DNA from: Symbiodinium natans
Lineage: Eukaryota; Sar; Dinophyceae; Suessiales; Symbiodiniaceae
Reading direction: 5' to 3'
DNA: 64,000 nucleotides
NCBI GenBank assembly: GCA_905221605.1
Contig: CAJNDS010002657.1
Coordinates: forward strand, 342,501-406,500
Shown here: positions 23,201 through 32,715 of the stretch, in pieces
Position numbering within the stretch: position 1 is the first letter of the stretch
Layout: each line of letters starts with the position of its first letter
Program-made: the position numbers and the translations under genes
Notes under the pieces: generated by a model
The model's database searches: none
The model's input: only the letters and a program-made list of their open reading frames with translations
What the model was told of the DNA's origin: nothing

Positions 23201-25569
23201 ATCCGCATGAGTGTAGCTCAGGAGCCGACTCTTGAGCAACTCAAGCACACTATAGGGTTTAGGGTTTAGGGTTCAGGGTTTAGGACCTACTGTACATTGT
23301 TGTGGCGTCGAAGGTGCTTTCGAAGGCCTGTGAAGCGTTCTGCAGGGAGTGCATGGCCACCACCCCGGACACATTGCTCCTGGCCCTGGCGAGGTTGTCA
23401 TGGTAGTCCTCTGCAGGACTTGGTTTAGGGTTTAGGGTTAGGGCTTGTGGTTTGTGGTTTGTGGTTTGTGGTTTGTGGTTTGGGGTTTGGGGTTTGGGGT
23501 TTGGGGTTTGGGGTTTGGGGTTTGGGGTTTGGGGTTTGGGGTTTGGGGTTTGGGGTTTGGGGAGGTTCATCAGTACTTCTTAACCCAATCAGAACGGAAC
23601 GTATAAGTCAATTGTAACCACATTAGACATCCGGGTGCTTCAGGGGCTGTATGGTGGCTTATAGCTACGGAGACCCAGGAAACCCGCAGGAATAAACAGG
23701 GTACCCTTTTTGAATTGGAGGGGCTTGTAAGGGCCTACTCTGGGTCCCAGTATCCCCAAACCCCAAACCCCAAGCCCCAAGCCCCAAACCCCAAACCCCA
23801 AACCCTAAACCCTAAACCCAAATCTCAGTCCTAGCCAAAGTGCTGAGTTATTATACCTTGTAAAGTACCCCTGAAACTCTCAGGACATTTGAATGGACAG
23901 TCGAGGCCTGAACCCCCTGAAACCCCCAAGAAGCACCTCGAGGTTTCAGGATGTTGTTTTGGGGAGGAGTTAGGGTTTAGGGTTTAGGGTTTAGGGTTTA
24001 GGTTTTGGGGTGTAGGGTTTAGGGTTTCGGTTTTATCAGTTCAGGGTTTAGGATATCCTCCCACCCTCTTCCTGCATGCACACGCTGGTGCTGGGCGGCC
24101 GGAAGATGGCGTACCAAAGCAAGTAGCCCACAAGAACCAGCATCAACCTTGGCTTGCCACGAATAAGGTGTGTAGGGGGTTTAGGGTTTAGGGTTTAGGG
24201 TTTAGGGTTTAGGGTTTAGGGTTTAGGGTTTAGGGTCTAGGTTTTAGGATTTAGCATTTAGGGTTTATGATGTTCAGGATTGGCGGATACAAGGGCGTAC
24301 TGAATGGGGTTAAGGGACTTGGGCTGAGGGTTCGTAGTGGTCGTGCGGGTAGTTTTCGTTGTACTTGTATAACAACTGCAAGGGGCATACATAATATTGG
24401 CACCCTAAACCCTAAACCCTAAACCCCAAACCCTAAACCGTGGCAATTCTTCAGCTCCTGAACTAAACTAAACGACTTCTTCCAAGAGAGTCCGCTTCTC
24501 GTGCTATGAAACCCTACCGAAAGCCAGAGTCGATTTGGCTTTTCAGATACCTACTTCAATGAGAATACCCTAAACCCTAAACCCTAAACCCCAAACCCCA
24601 AACCCTAAACCCTAAACCAATCATACCGTACCACCATGAATGGACCCTCTCCAGATAGCAGGAGGTAGCCCAAGGAACAAGTTGCAAGCGCAGCTGCCCA
24701 GGAAGAGGTAAAACCAGGTCTTCGATGCCTGCGCCATGTGGGGGTTTCGGTGTTTACCCTAAACCCTAAACCCTAAACCCTACACCCTACACCTTCAACC
24801 CTAAACCGGCAGGGCTAGTCTTTGGGCTCGAAGGTTTTTGCCTAGAGCCGCCTTTAAATCTCTGAATACCCTGCGAAGGTAAATTGGGGGGTGGGGGGGG
24901 GCTCCAAAAATTGGTAGAGGGTGTAGGGTATGGGATATACACCCAAATATACTTGGGTTTGGTCCCAAAGGTTTCGGAAACCCCCCCGCCACTGCGAAAA
25001 GCAAACTCAGACCCAGATGTATGCACTGATACATCTCAATCATCTAACAACTCGATGCGGAGGTCTCAAACCGCACCCAACGCCTACTTCTGAGGGAATC
25101 GTCTTATTTCAGGGGGCTCTAGGCGGCCCTTATGGATACCTTTGAGATTTTGCGGTGGCGGCATGCTCTTCACCTAAAACCTATAAACCCTAAGCGGCAT
25201 GGGTATTAGTGGGGGCTGTGCCTCGAATGCTCATGTTGGGGGACCTCATGACCCAAGTTATAGCCCTTAAACAGGGGGATATCCTGCTAGGGGTATTCAG
25301 GGTTGAGGAGATGGAGGTTGAGAGGCCAACTCGCCAGCAGAGCTCTCCTAGAACCGTCGTGCCTATAGAATCTTCAACCCTGAGAACCAAAAACCCTAAG
25401 CCCTAAAACCCTTTACCTTGTCCCCTAAACCCTCAACCTTAAACCCTAAACCCTAAACCCTAAACCATGAGCCCTAAACCCTAAGGCGCATGAATGCCAC
25501 AGCAGCCTCGCGGTCATTTGCCCTGTCTCCACGGCCATCCAGCAGAGATTGTTCACTCGCATCCGCCAT
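17213..25569 (-). CDS. Multi-exon hypothetical gene with telomeric-repeat introns (partial model)
   Basis: Islands that read best on the minus strand are at about 25,569-25,487 (possible start, MADASEQSLLDGRGD), 24,728-24,627, 24,160-24,060, 23,410-23,291, 23,035-22,959, 22,895-22,846, 21,641-21,555, 20,498-20,460, 19,845-19,754, 19,228-19,184, 18,910-18,838, 18,471-18,401, 17,997-17,902, 17,510-17,479 and 17,280-17,213 (ending in TAG). Most have AG before and GT (rarely GC) after, and G/C-ending codons dominate. Two near-N-terminal exons are hydrophobic (WFYLFLGSCACNLFLGLPPA, and LMLVLVGYLLWYAIF), suggesting a membrane protein. I recognise no family. Some exons must be missing because phases do not all join, and exons upstream of the copia element could belong to the same gene. 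Confidence 0.45.
17308..17453. repeat. Hairpin element, family VI (partial second copy at 17,668-17,761)
   Basis: The ends CCAGACCCCTGGGAGGATCC and GGATCCTCCCAGAGGTCTGG are inverted copies, continued inward by AAAAAGTAG/CTACTTTT. The right half, CCTCAAAATGACCCGA to the end, is repeated at 17,668-17,761 with an eight-base internal duplication. Confidence 0.75.
17902..17997 (-). CDS. Candidate internal exon, 32 codons
   Basis: Exactly 32 codons between CCCCTGAAG and AAA|GTTTAGGG. It reads VDLRETSMMVTMVKMPKCID onward with 84% G/C-ending codons; the plus strand is clearly worse. The 5' splice site GT is the first two bases of a telomeric unit. Best-supported exon of the minus-strand model. Confidence 0.55.
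18401..18471 (-). CDS. Candidate internal exon
   Basis: It follows AAACCGCAAG and reads YSQYYPKDVQEELMQDGEE, mostly G/C-ending codons. The 3' boundary is approximate. Confidence 0.5.
18660..18800. repeat. Variant telomeric array, CCCTAAAA octamer
   Basis: About 15 units of CCCTAAAA with CCCTAGAA and CCCAAAAA variants, an octamer form of the repeat, seen again at 39,560-39,725. Confidence 0.85.
19628..19755. repeat. Telomeric array, CCCTAAA orientation
   Basis: About 18 units with a few CCCTGAA/CCCTATA variants, directly abutting the candidate exon at 19,754-19,845. Confidence 0.9.
19754..19845 (-). CDS. Candidate internal exon
   Basis: It lies between TGGACTCAG and CACCTAG|GTAGGG. One minus frame reads LNKLASFSAQMMSADNFAQL. 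Antisense is open as well. The GT donor belongs to the telomeric array on its downstream side. Confidence 0.4.
20723..20848. repeat. Hairpin element, family VII
   Basis: The ends CTACTACCCCCCCTCTATAC and GTATAGAGGGGGTAGTAG are inverted copies (two mismatched or extra C bases). Confidence 0.7.
21423..21530. repeat. Telomeric array, CCCTAAA orientation
   Basis: About 14 units, with one CCCCTAAA and several CCCTCAA/CCCTGAA variants. Confidence 0.9.
21555..21641 (-). CDS. Candidate internal exon
   Basis: It starts after GACACTGAG and reads ITFDLANYSDDPLAYQWKMQ onward, with about 70% G/C-ending codons. The 3' end is not clear; no GT is well placed. Confidence 0.45.
21972..22082. repeat. Hairpin element, family II, best copy
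   Basis: The arms start with a perfect 16-bp inverted repeat CCTTGGGGACGAAATG / CATTTCGTCCCCAAGG and continue to 26 bp with one mismatch (…ACCCTAAAA). The centre reads ATACCCTATACTACTA. The arms themselves contain one telomere-like TTTAGGG unit. Confidence 0.85.
22610..22702. repeat. Telomeric array, TTTAGGG orientation
   Basis: About 13 units, first few CTTAGGG. Another array of seven units is at 22,456-22,503. Confidence 0.9.
23291..23410 (-). CDS. Candidate internal exon, 120 bp
   Basis: It starts after AGTCCTGCAG and ends at ACA|GTAGGT. It reads DNLARARSNVSGVVAMHSLQ with 85% G/C-ending codons. The plus strand is also fully open but lacks an acceptor at its start. Confidence 0.45.
23450..23565. 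repeat. Variant array TTTGTGG to TTTGGGG
   Basis: Five TTTGTGG units are followed by about a dozen TTTGGGG units. The switch between two homogenised variants suggests local amplification rather than telomerase copying of one template. Confidence 0.9.
24627..24728 (-). CDS. Candidate internal exon, membrane-like
   Basis: It starts after ATGGCGCAG and ends at ACG|GTATGA. It encodes an uninterrupted hydrophobic run WFYLFLGSCACNLFLGLPPA, a likely transmembrane segment. Confidence 0.45.
25209..25390 (+). CDS. Open island, possible exon
   Basis: A plus-strand frame of about 60 codons reads MLMLGDLMTQVIALKQGDIL and on, with moderate G/C-ending bias. No domain recognised and no clear splice sites; the minus frame is open over the same stretch. 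Confidence 0.25.
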
Positions 25570-25899
25570 CCACTACGAGAAATCTCCTTGCTTGCCCTCA
25601 CTACTCTGGCTCCTGAACCCTTCACCCCAAGCCCAAAACCCTAAACCCTCAAGCCTGAACCGTAAGCCCTACGCCCAAAGCCCTAAACACCCAAAACCTA
25701 GAGCGTTTCTTGTTGGACCATGCTTGTCCCTGTCTTGGATGAGATGTCGTCCCGCGCATGAGCTCAGAAGCTGCTGCAAGCAAAACAAACCCCTAAACTT
25801 CTTCCTTAGGGTTTCGGGAACATAATTAGGTAATACCTTACCTCCCCTATATCACCCTGCTCAGAGGGATTTTGACAGGGTGCCTAAATCCCTACTTGT

Positions 25900-26905
25900 A
25901 GGTCTTTCATACGTGACAGGCGCCCGCTAAGGAGATGTCTATAGAACTTGTGTCGTTCGAATTTCGCTGGAACAAAAGAAATCCATGCACTTGGTTCTTT
26001 GCGGGCGTCAGCAAGTCGAAACAAAACATGAATCGCATGCATTGGTGTCTAAAGCGCATACACCCAAAAAACACGTTGACAAACACATGTTTGAAGACAA
26101 TGCATGTCTCAACGAATTCAAACGTGTATAAGGTGAGCAGACAACAGGCTGCTATTTGCGTCCGCGATGTGCGCAAGCCGTTCTTGCAACCCCCCTTCGG
26201 GACCAAACGAACCCATAAAGTGGGGGGTCATATAGCCAATCCTACTGTAGATTCCTACGTTAAGGAGTATCAACCCTAGATACCCAATCCCACTATAATT
26301 CCTACTTAAGGAGCATGAACCCTCAAGCCTGAAAACCCACCCCCCCCCCCCTCCCCAACAAAAAAAAAACAAAAAACTAATAATAATAAAATAATAATAA
26401 TCTTCTTAAGTAACCCACAAAGAACCCCCCAAAATCCCATTAAGTAACCCAACAAAAAAAAACAAAATCCTGCTAAGGTGAGGAAACACACATGCAGTCC
26501 CTTGAGAAACACCCGTTCCAGGCACTGCACGGCTTCGGAGTAACAGAGGGGTTTAGGGTTTAGGGTTTAGGGTTTAGGGTTTAGGGTTTAGGGTTTGGGG
26601 TTTAATGTGGTCTCCTGATTAGTGTGGGCGCCCCCCCCCCCCCAAACTAAATCCACCCCCGCAATAGTGTCACAAAAAAAAGGACCCCCCCAAACTACTT
26701 TTCGGCCCCGGGCCCCCCCGACCGGCTCCTCTTCATTCCCTCTTCGCTCCTCTTCCCTCTCCTCTTCCTCTCCTCTTCCTCTCCTCTTCCTCTCCCTCTC
26801 CGAAAAAACTTTTCATTATTGTAGGGGGGCAACCAAATTTTTGTCCCCTGAATTATTTTTCGAACACTTTTCATTATTGGAGGGGTCCACGCTAATCAGG
26901 ATACG
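25900..26905. other. No gene seen; hairpin fragment and low-complexity tracts
   Basis: It contains a partial family-II hairpin (about 26,195-26,320), poly-A and poly-C runs, CTCTTCCTCTCC repeats (26,740-26,800) and a TTTAGGG array (26,550-26,605). ORFs are overlapping and low-complexity. Confidence 0.5.
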
Positions 26906-26936
26906 ACATTAGGGTTTAGGGTTTAGGGTTTAGGGT

Positions 26937-27149
26937 TTTCAGAAGCGGGGTACTGGGGCCGGAGTCACAGTGACTAGACTACGTAGCTTGCTTTTTCCGA
27001 TTGAGCCCAAGGCGCCTGTCATGCAGGAACTTGTCTCATGAATGCTATTTGACGCTTGCATGTTTGTTCATGCCTATACAAGTGTTCGCCTAACAGCTTC
27101 TGCTCTATACGAAATCCAACTCGGCGCTTGTGTACAGGAAAATCTCACA
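26937..27149 (-). repeat. 3' LTR of the copia element
   Basis: The same length as the 5' LTR with four substitutions. Telomeric repeat follows immediately outside it. Confidence 0.95.
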
Positions 27150-27160
27150 CCCGTCTTATC
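27150..27160 (-). promoter_or_regulatory. Polypurine tract
   Basis: Directly before the 3' LTR the sense strand reads GATAAGACGGG, purine-rich except one T and one C. It would prime plus-strand DNA synthesis. Confidence 0.6.
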
Positions 27161-27199
27161 AACGAGTGGATGAGTGCGCCTCAAGAGAAGTGAAATTCG

Positions 27200-30100
27200 T
27201 CACTCAGCTGGAGCTTCTTCTCTCACAACGGCCTCGTTGCTCTCCAAGGCGTCGTTCAGAAGCTTGGGCTTCATGCTCTTGGTCAAGCAGTCAGCCAGCT
27301 GAAGGTGGGTTGGAATCCATCGCAGGATGTCACCGAATGGTGCGAAGGCTTCGCTCGTCGGTGTCTCGTCTACCCACAGTGCTTGGCGCAATGCTGTCAT
27401 TTCGATAGCAAGACGCTTGTCTTCCACTGGTCTGGGTACCGACGACAGCAAATGATCTGTGAGCGATCTGCAGTCGGAGTACTGCAGGTGTAGCATCTTT
27501 CTCGGCGCTACTTCGCTCCAGTCATGCAGCGACGGCAGTTTGCCTTGCAACTCTAGGAGTGTCGCACGGATCCTGTCTCCGTGCTCGGTGGCATGCTGCA
27601 GGCTGTACGCTTCACATTGTAGTGTCGCACGGCAGACTCGTTTCATCGTAGAGCTACCGAATGCAACCAGGTGAAGCTTGTGCTTGGGTGCGTTCACGTC
27701 GCGTGCTGTTTCCGCGTCAGTGAGGTAGTGCAACCTCCCCCTCTGGGACTTGTACCCAGCTTCAGCAGCAAAAGAGGCGTCACAAAACGTGACTACTGCG
27801 AGGGGGCCACTGCTCCACGGCAGTATCTTGGCGCGATACACGATGCTGCGCTCTGCGTCGCCCGAGGCGAGTGCGACCACACGGTTGGCCTCTCTCATCG
27901 TGTCGATGGTCGCGACGGTCACTCGCTGCTGCAACGCGTTGACGCGGTACGCGAGGTCGGGCCTGCTAGCCCGGGCCACCCACGCGAGTGAACCTATGAC
28001 GGACCGAAGCGCCGTCCTCTGTCCTTGTGTGACAGGTGCCGTCAACTTTGCACCCTTGGGGATCTCGAGGGGAGCGATGGCACGCGTGTTGTCCCTTGAG
28101 TTGATCTCGATGGTGCCATCGGGGTGCTGGGCGTATTCTCTGCCACAGAACCTGAAGCTACCCTCTTCGATCCTCCCGATTTTGAAGTGGTCCAGCAACT
28201 GCTGGATCTTCAACTCGCCCTCACCGAACGCTGCCCAGAAGAAGTCGTCCACGTGAGTGCACAGCATAGCGCACAGCCGGCCGCTTGTGTCGTGCGCGTA
28301 GTACAGCGCGGACATGATCTGGGATGACTTCAGTCCGATGCACTTTGTCTCTTCGACTATGCGAAGGTAGAGGTTTCGGCCGGCGTCGGTCGTTCCATAC
28401 ACTGGGACACGGGCGATCATGTAGCCGGATTCCTGGATTTCCTTGTCCGGAACGCCTTTGGGGTTGCTAGGAGCCTTGAGGATCAGCAATCTCTCGAGCG
28501 GCTTACCCTGAAAGTAGGCGTTCGTGATGTCGGCTGCCTTGATTCGCAAACCGAGTGAGGATGCCCAGGAACAAATGAAAGCCAGTGCTTCAGGCTCGGC
28601 TGTCGGGGAATCTGCACGAATGTCCTCCCCTGTGGAGATGTGCTCGAAATTCCCGCATGCGACTAGCCTAGCCTTGTATTTGGGACGATAGCCGGGGGTG
28701 CCTTTCAAATGTTCATGTTTGTCGGTGAGAACCCACTTGGTGGGCACGCAGATGTGTCCTTGGCTAAGCAACTCCTGCACTTGCTTCTTTGAGCAAGGTA
28801 TCACAGCGTGAAATTCCTGATACTTGGCCCACTCTGCGAGCATAGCCTCGTCCAACCCCAACTGCACCTCGGCCGGGCTGTTGTGGTAGTCCAAAAGTGA
28901 GGCTAGGAAACCCGTTCCAACTTCCTCGTCGTCTGAGGAGTGCATGTCGTCCGCTCGCTCAGGCTCCTCCTGACGGGGCTGCTCTACTTGGGTTGTTGGA
29001 ATACGCGGTTGTGGGAACTCCAAGTCTTCCATCATCTGTTGTTCATCTGCGCGCAACTTTCCCAAGTGATTCATAGTGAACCCAATGATGCTGAACCTCT
29101 GCCCTTCATGGGGTTCCACCATATGGAGTTTCTTTGGATCAAAACGAAGGACTTTGCCTCGAGTGGTGTGTAGAGTCCCGGGAACAAGGTTGCCACAAAC
29201 GTCAATCACTGTGTTCCCCTCAGGGTTTTCTATCCACAGGTGACCTCCTTTCGAATAATTTCCCAAACTCATGGTCAAATTGAGCGACCCCTTCAAATTG
29301 GAGTTGTCTTTGTGCAAACTTGCCCGCGATTCGCTTACTTGGATCCCATTCCAAGTGAACTCGGTGTAGCCTGCCTTCTCACAGTGGTGCCTCAGGAAGC
29401 GGTTCAAGTAGGTCACAAAACACGGGCGTTGCTTAGTAGGATTAGAAATCCCAACAAAACCACCGTGCCTATAAACACCGAAACAAGCGGCAAGCTCATC
29501 ATCTGTTGCGTCTTGGAACATCGCTCTTTTCGTCTTCTTCGGTTTGTGTTCCTTGCACAACCTGAGCAGCTCGAGACAGTGGCTCGTCTCGAAGGCCATT
29601 GCTTCCAGGAGCTCGCTTGCCTTTGTTTCTACAGGATCGGTGTCCTGCGCCTCAGCCATCAGCGCGCTGGAGCTTTGTCTGAGCGGGGAACGAGTTCTTT
29701 CCCTGCCCGTCTTATCACTGGGCGAAATCTCCTTGCTCGTGATGGCGGGACTCTCGGCCGCTGCGACTCTCATGGGAGTAGAGAGAGCCGACGCTACGCC
29801 AGTGTTCGGTCTGGGGGTAGAAGGCGCTGTTACTGGATCCTTATCTCTTTCGTCGAGATAACGTTGCTCTGGACCGTGGACAATGGAACCTGGCAGAACG
29901 GGTTCTCCGGTCAGAACTCGACGTGCAGCTACTTCGACCTCATCCGCAGGCCTCATCTTTCTGGTATTGACTAACACAGGCACACCCTCATGCAGCAACC
30001 AGTATGCATTCTCTGCCTCGCGCCCTATCACGCGGCTTGCAGTTGACCACACAGTGGAAGTTGAACCGGGCAAATTGTCCCTTCGGTAAATGACTAAATC

Positions 30101-31753
30101 GCCCACCTGGTACTCCATGTCCATGGGAGCTGCATTCCTTTGCAATGCACGAGCAACCTTCCTGGACGAGTCCAAGTGCACGAAGGCTTTGCGGGCTTCT
30201 TCCCGGGCTCTATGTCGGGAGTAGAAAGGAGTGGTCTCATCGAAACGGGCCAACAAAGTTCCCATGCTCTCATCTTCATCCATGACTGAACCTGGCGTCC
30301 TAGGTCGCTTGCCTAGCACATGCTGTGATGGGCTGAAACCTTGATGCCTGGACAGGTCATTCTTTGTAGTCACACACTCACTGACCACCATGACCATGTC
30401 CTCCCAAGTCGAGGGCTGAATCTCCTGCACTGTTTTTCTCACCAGTGCCTTGAGCAAACCACCATGTCTTTCGACCTTTCCTATGGTCTGCGGGGATTCT
30501 AAGGGTGCATTTCGGAGATGAATCCCATGTTGCCCCATGTAACTTGCAAACTCTCCCTTGAAATGCGTTCCCCCATCAACCACTACATGTTGTGGATGTC
30601 CTGCCCACGATACCCATCGCTCCATGAAAACCTGCAGACATTGCCGTGCGCTGGGATTGCCACCTCCTGACTTTATCAGGGCTACTTGCTGGAAGCTGGT
30701 TCCCATGTCGACCATGTTGACTGCAGTGTAGCGGGTACCATCAACATCCTTTACTTCCATGCAATCTATGCCAAGCGTGTGATTGAACTCTTTCGGAAAC
30801 ACCGATTCCCCTGAGACTGGATGATGTCGCGGAACTGGTGCAGTGTCTAGGCAAGCCTTACATCTGTGAAGGCGGGCAGCTAGGATGAACTCCTTGGATG
30901 CCTTGCTCTGCCTAAGGACCTTTTCCAGGACTTTACCTGGGAGATGACCGAATGCCCCATGGAGTCGCCTGATAGCAACCCTCGTGCGCTGTGGGAGCGA
31001 ACGCCAAGCTGCTCTGCGTTCTTCCTCCGATGCCGGAGTACCTGGGAAGGACAGTTGCTCGAGGATGAGTTGCTCTCTCTCTTCAGGGGTGAACACTGAG
31101 GCCCCATTGTCTTGCTCCCTAAGTAGTTCAGCCATCTCTTCATCGGGGATGAGTTCCTGATCTTCCATGTCGGAACCTAAACCTTCCGACCCTACAAAGC
31201 AATTGCGTGTGTAAGAGTTCAGGTAAAGCTCCTGTGAAATGTCACGACATGTGGTCCAGAAATCATGTTCTTCCGTGTCTGCATAGCAACGGGGGCTCAT
31301 GCCATAGCTCTCGGTCCATGTGGACAAAACCTGGAGTGCATCGTCGATGTTCGGCCCTATCCCGGAAACATTCAAGTCTCCTCTTACCTCGACGGTACTT
31401 TCGAGTGTTGGGCATCCATAGGGGCTCACCAAGACAATGCTCACTCCAGCTGTGTCAGCTAGGCACTCACACTCTAAACACAACTCCTCGGTGGGAGCGT
31501 CGACCCTCAGAACTATGAGACCGGGCACACCTGTCTCCAGGTTGGCAATGGTCTTGCTGATCACCTGCGCGTCAAGGGATTCGGATACCCATTTGCAGTG
31601 TGAAATAGGAGGCTCAGTGGGGGTGAAGGCAATCATGTGATCCGTAGCCACTGCTGCGTTGAATGCAATCGCTTGCAACACACGATCTCCCGCAACCATT
31701 TCCTGAATCCCACTAGGCACCCTCTTCCTCTGCCTGTTGCTGAGTTTGGGCAA
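27200..31753 (-). CDS. pol: Copia Pol: integrase, 2OG-oxygenase-like domain, reverse transcriptase, RNase H
   Basis: 1,517 codons with no stop. The frame opens with TTG, so translation must arrive from upstream. Integrase zinc finger H265, H270, C298, C301; catalytic core D330 (IDCMEV), D393 (VVDGGTHF) and E428 (GKVERHGG). Residues about 705-900 form a region with H814-x-D816 (SLHKDNS), GGHLWI, then H877 and R886 (LHMVEPHEGQRFSI), the pattern of 2OG-Fe(II) oxygenases. Reverse transcriptase follows: ADITNAYFQG (D1075) and CTHVDDFF (D1169-D1170). RNase H has D1325 (FCDASF), E1381 (CEAY), D1427 (YSDCRS) and D1488 (LADCLTK). All catalytic residues expected of a working copia Pol are present. The stop lies 51 bases before the 3' LTR. 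Confidence 0.93.
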   Translation of the reverse strand: MPKLSNRQRKRVPSGIQEMVAGDRVLQAIAFNAAVATDHMIAFTPTEPPISHCKWVSESLDAQVISKTIANLETGVPGLIVLRVDAPTEELCLECECLADTAGVSIVLVSPYGCPTLESTVEVRGDLNVSGIGPNIDDALQVLSTWTESYGMSPRCYADTEEHDFWTTCRDISQELYLNSYTRNCFVGSEGLGSDMEDQELIPDEEMAELLREQDNGASVFTPEEREQLILEQLSFPGTPASEEERRAAWRSLPQRTRVAIRRLHGAFGHLPGKVLEKVLRQSKASKEFILAARLHRCKACLDTAPVPRHHPVSGESVFPKEFNHTLGIDCMEVKDVDGTRYTAVNMVDMGTSFQQVALIKSGGGNPSARQCLQVFMERWVSWAGHPQHVVVDGGTHFKGEFASYMGQHGIHLRNAPLESPQTIGKVERHGGLLKALVRKTVQEIQPSTWEDMVMVVSECVTTKNDLSRHQGFSPSQHVLGKRPRTPGSVMDEDESMGTLLARFDETTPFYSRHRAREEARKAFVHLDSSRKVARALQRNAAPMDMEYQVGDLVIYRRDNLPGSTSTVWSTASRVIGREAENAYWLLHEGVPVLVNTRKMRPADEVEVAARRVLTGEPVLPGSIVHGPEQRYLDERDKDPVTAPSTPRPNTGVASALSTPMRVAAAESPAITSKEISPSDKTGRERTRSPLRQSSSALMAEAQDTDPVETKASELLEAMAFETSHCLELLRLCKEHKPKKTKRAMFQDATDDELAACFGVYRHGGFVGISNPTKQRPCFVTYLNRFLRHHCEKAGYTEFTWNGIQVSESRASLHKDNSNLKGSLNLTMSLGNYSKGGHLWIENPEGNTVIDVCGNLVPGTLHTTRGKVLRFDPKKLHMVEPHEGQRFSIIGFTMNHLGKLRADEQQMMEDLEFPQPRIPTTQVEQPRQEEPERADDMHSSDDEEVGTGFLASLLDYHNSPAEVQLGLDEAMLAEWAKYQEFHAVIPCSKKQVQELLSQGHICVPTKWVLTDKHEHLKGTPGYRPKYKARLVACGNFEHISTGEDIRADSPTAEPEALAFICSWASSLGLRIKAADITNAYFQGKPLERLLILKAPSNPKGVPDKEIQESGYMIARVPVYGTTDAGRNLYLRIVEETKCIGLKSSQIMSALYYAHDTSGRLCAMLCTHVDDFFWAAFGEGELKIQQLLDHFKIGRIEEGSFRFCGREYAQHPDGTIEINSRDNTRAIAPLEIPKGAKLTAPVTQGQRTALRSVIGSLAWVARASRPDLAYRVNALQQRVTVATIDTMREANRVVALASGDAERSIVYRAKILPWSSGPLAVVTFCDASFAAEAGYKSQRGRLHYLTDAETARDVNAPKHKLHLVAFGSSTMKRVCRATLQCEAYSLQHATEHGDRIRATLLELQGKLPSLHDWSEVAPRKMLHLQYSDCRSLTDHLLSSVPRPVEDKRLAIEMTALRQALWVDETPTSEAFAPFGDILRWIPTHLQLADCLTKSMKPKLLNDALESNEAVVREEAPAE

Positions 31754-32715
31754 TGAGTGTGCAGTGTCACGGGTAACTGCTCTATGGGACCATCATGTGC
31801 AGGGATTAGCTCAAACTCATCGTCGGAATCCTCAACATCGAACCTTACCTGCTTGAACTCCCCAAAGTCATTAACCCCCTGCAATGACGCCATATATGCG
31901 CTCAGCTCATCGCGGTCTGCAAGGGTCTTCGGAACTGTGTCCGGTGCAAAGGCCTTTGGATACAACCAAAGCACAAGGTACGCACCTCCACTTGGCGGAG
32001 GCTCGGTTGGGCACACTTGCTCGGCCTTGAATTCACCGCAAACGTCCTCGGTACTGTGACCGGGAGGACACACCGTCCCCTGTGGGATCCACACGCCGCC
32101 CTTGTTCTTCGGGTTGTCGTTGAGAAACAGCCACCCGATCGGTGTAGGGCCTTTGACATTCCCACAAGGCTTGTATCCCTCCCTCGTGTGAGGGGTCACG
32201 GCAGTCACCTTGAAGTTGTGGCGCTCGGACTTGTCCGTGTGTTCCTGATCCTGAGTAGAGAAGGATTTGGGCATGTAAGGGTTAATCCACAACATTGGAC
32301 TCGGACGCCCATACAGAAGGCCGCAGAACTCGTGCATCACCTGGTCCGGGAGCAGGTCGACCAGGACTCGCCTGTTCCACGAAAGGCTGGCGTCGTCCGA
32401 GGTTGGAATCTCCGTAAGATCCAAAGCGAGGATTGCCGGATCCAACTTGATGCGTTTGCCCTCTCCCGGCGGTGCGGGGCCCTGACTCTTCCTCCACTGC
32501 GCCCAGGCGGCGTTAGAGTTGTCAGCCGCCGGATCATGGAAGTAGTTCTTGAGCTCCCTCCTGTCCAGGGGTCGATTCTCCTCAAAGCGCCTCTGCCAGA
32601 ACTCCTCGTCGGCGGCCCTGTTGGCACGCGCCTCCAAGTGTGGGGTCCACCGTCTCACAGGTGGCTTGGGTGGCCGGGCAGAGCCTGATGATCCCAATCG
32701 CCAGCTCGGGACCAC
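31633..32715 (-). CDS. Copia polyprotein segment, unrecognised domain
   Basis: 360 residues, overlapping the end of the previous segment by about 60 bases in the -1 frame. Genuine sequence runs from about residue 15 (PPKPPVRRWTPHLEARAN) to about residue 310 (DGPIEQL), where the frame changes again. It has a W/P/G-rich middle (IGWLFLNDNPKNKGGVWIPQ, YLVLWLYPKAF). I recognise no family. It links the RapZ-like part to the integrase, so it would be an internal portion of the polyprotein. Confidence 0.75.
   Translation of the reverse strand: MVPSWRLGSSGSARPPKPPVRRWTPHLEARANRAADEEFWQRRFEENRPLDRRELKNYFHDPAADNSNAAWAQWRKSQGPAPPGEGKRIKLDPAILALDLTEIPTSDDASLSWNRRVLVDLLPDQVMHEFCGLLYGRPSPMLWINPYMPKSFSTQDQEHTDKSERHNFKVTAVTPHTREGYKPCGNVKGPTPIGWLFLNDNPKNKGGVWIPQGTVCPPGHSTEDVCGEFKAEQVCPTEPPPSGGAYLVLWLYPKAFAPDTVPKTLADRDELSAYMASLQGVNDFGEFKQVRFDVEDSDDEFELIPAHDGPIEQLPVTLHTHCPNSATGRGRGCLVGFRKWLREIVCCKRLHSTQQWLRIT

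Noticed and set aside
29240-29974. 244-codon plus-strand ORF, and other plus ORFs from 27 to 37 kb
   Set aside because: They lie opposite the intact minus-strand Pol and other polyprotein frames, with no domains of their own.
31633-32715. Programmed frameshift sites at the other three polyprotein junctions
   Set aside because: I found no X-XXY-YYZ heptamer in the right phase at these points; one-base deletions explain them more simply.
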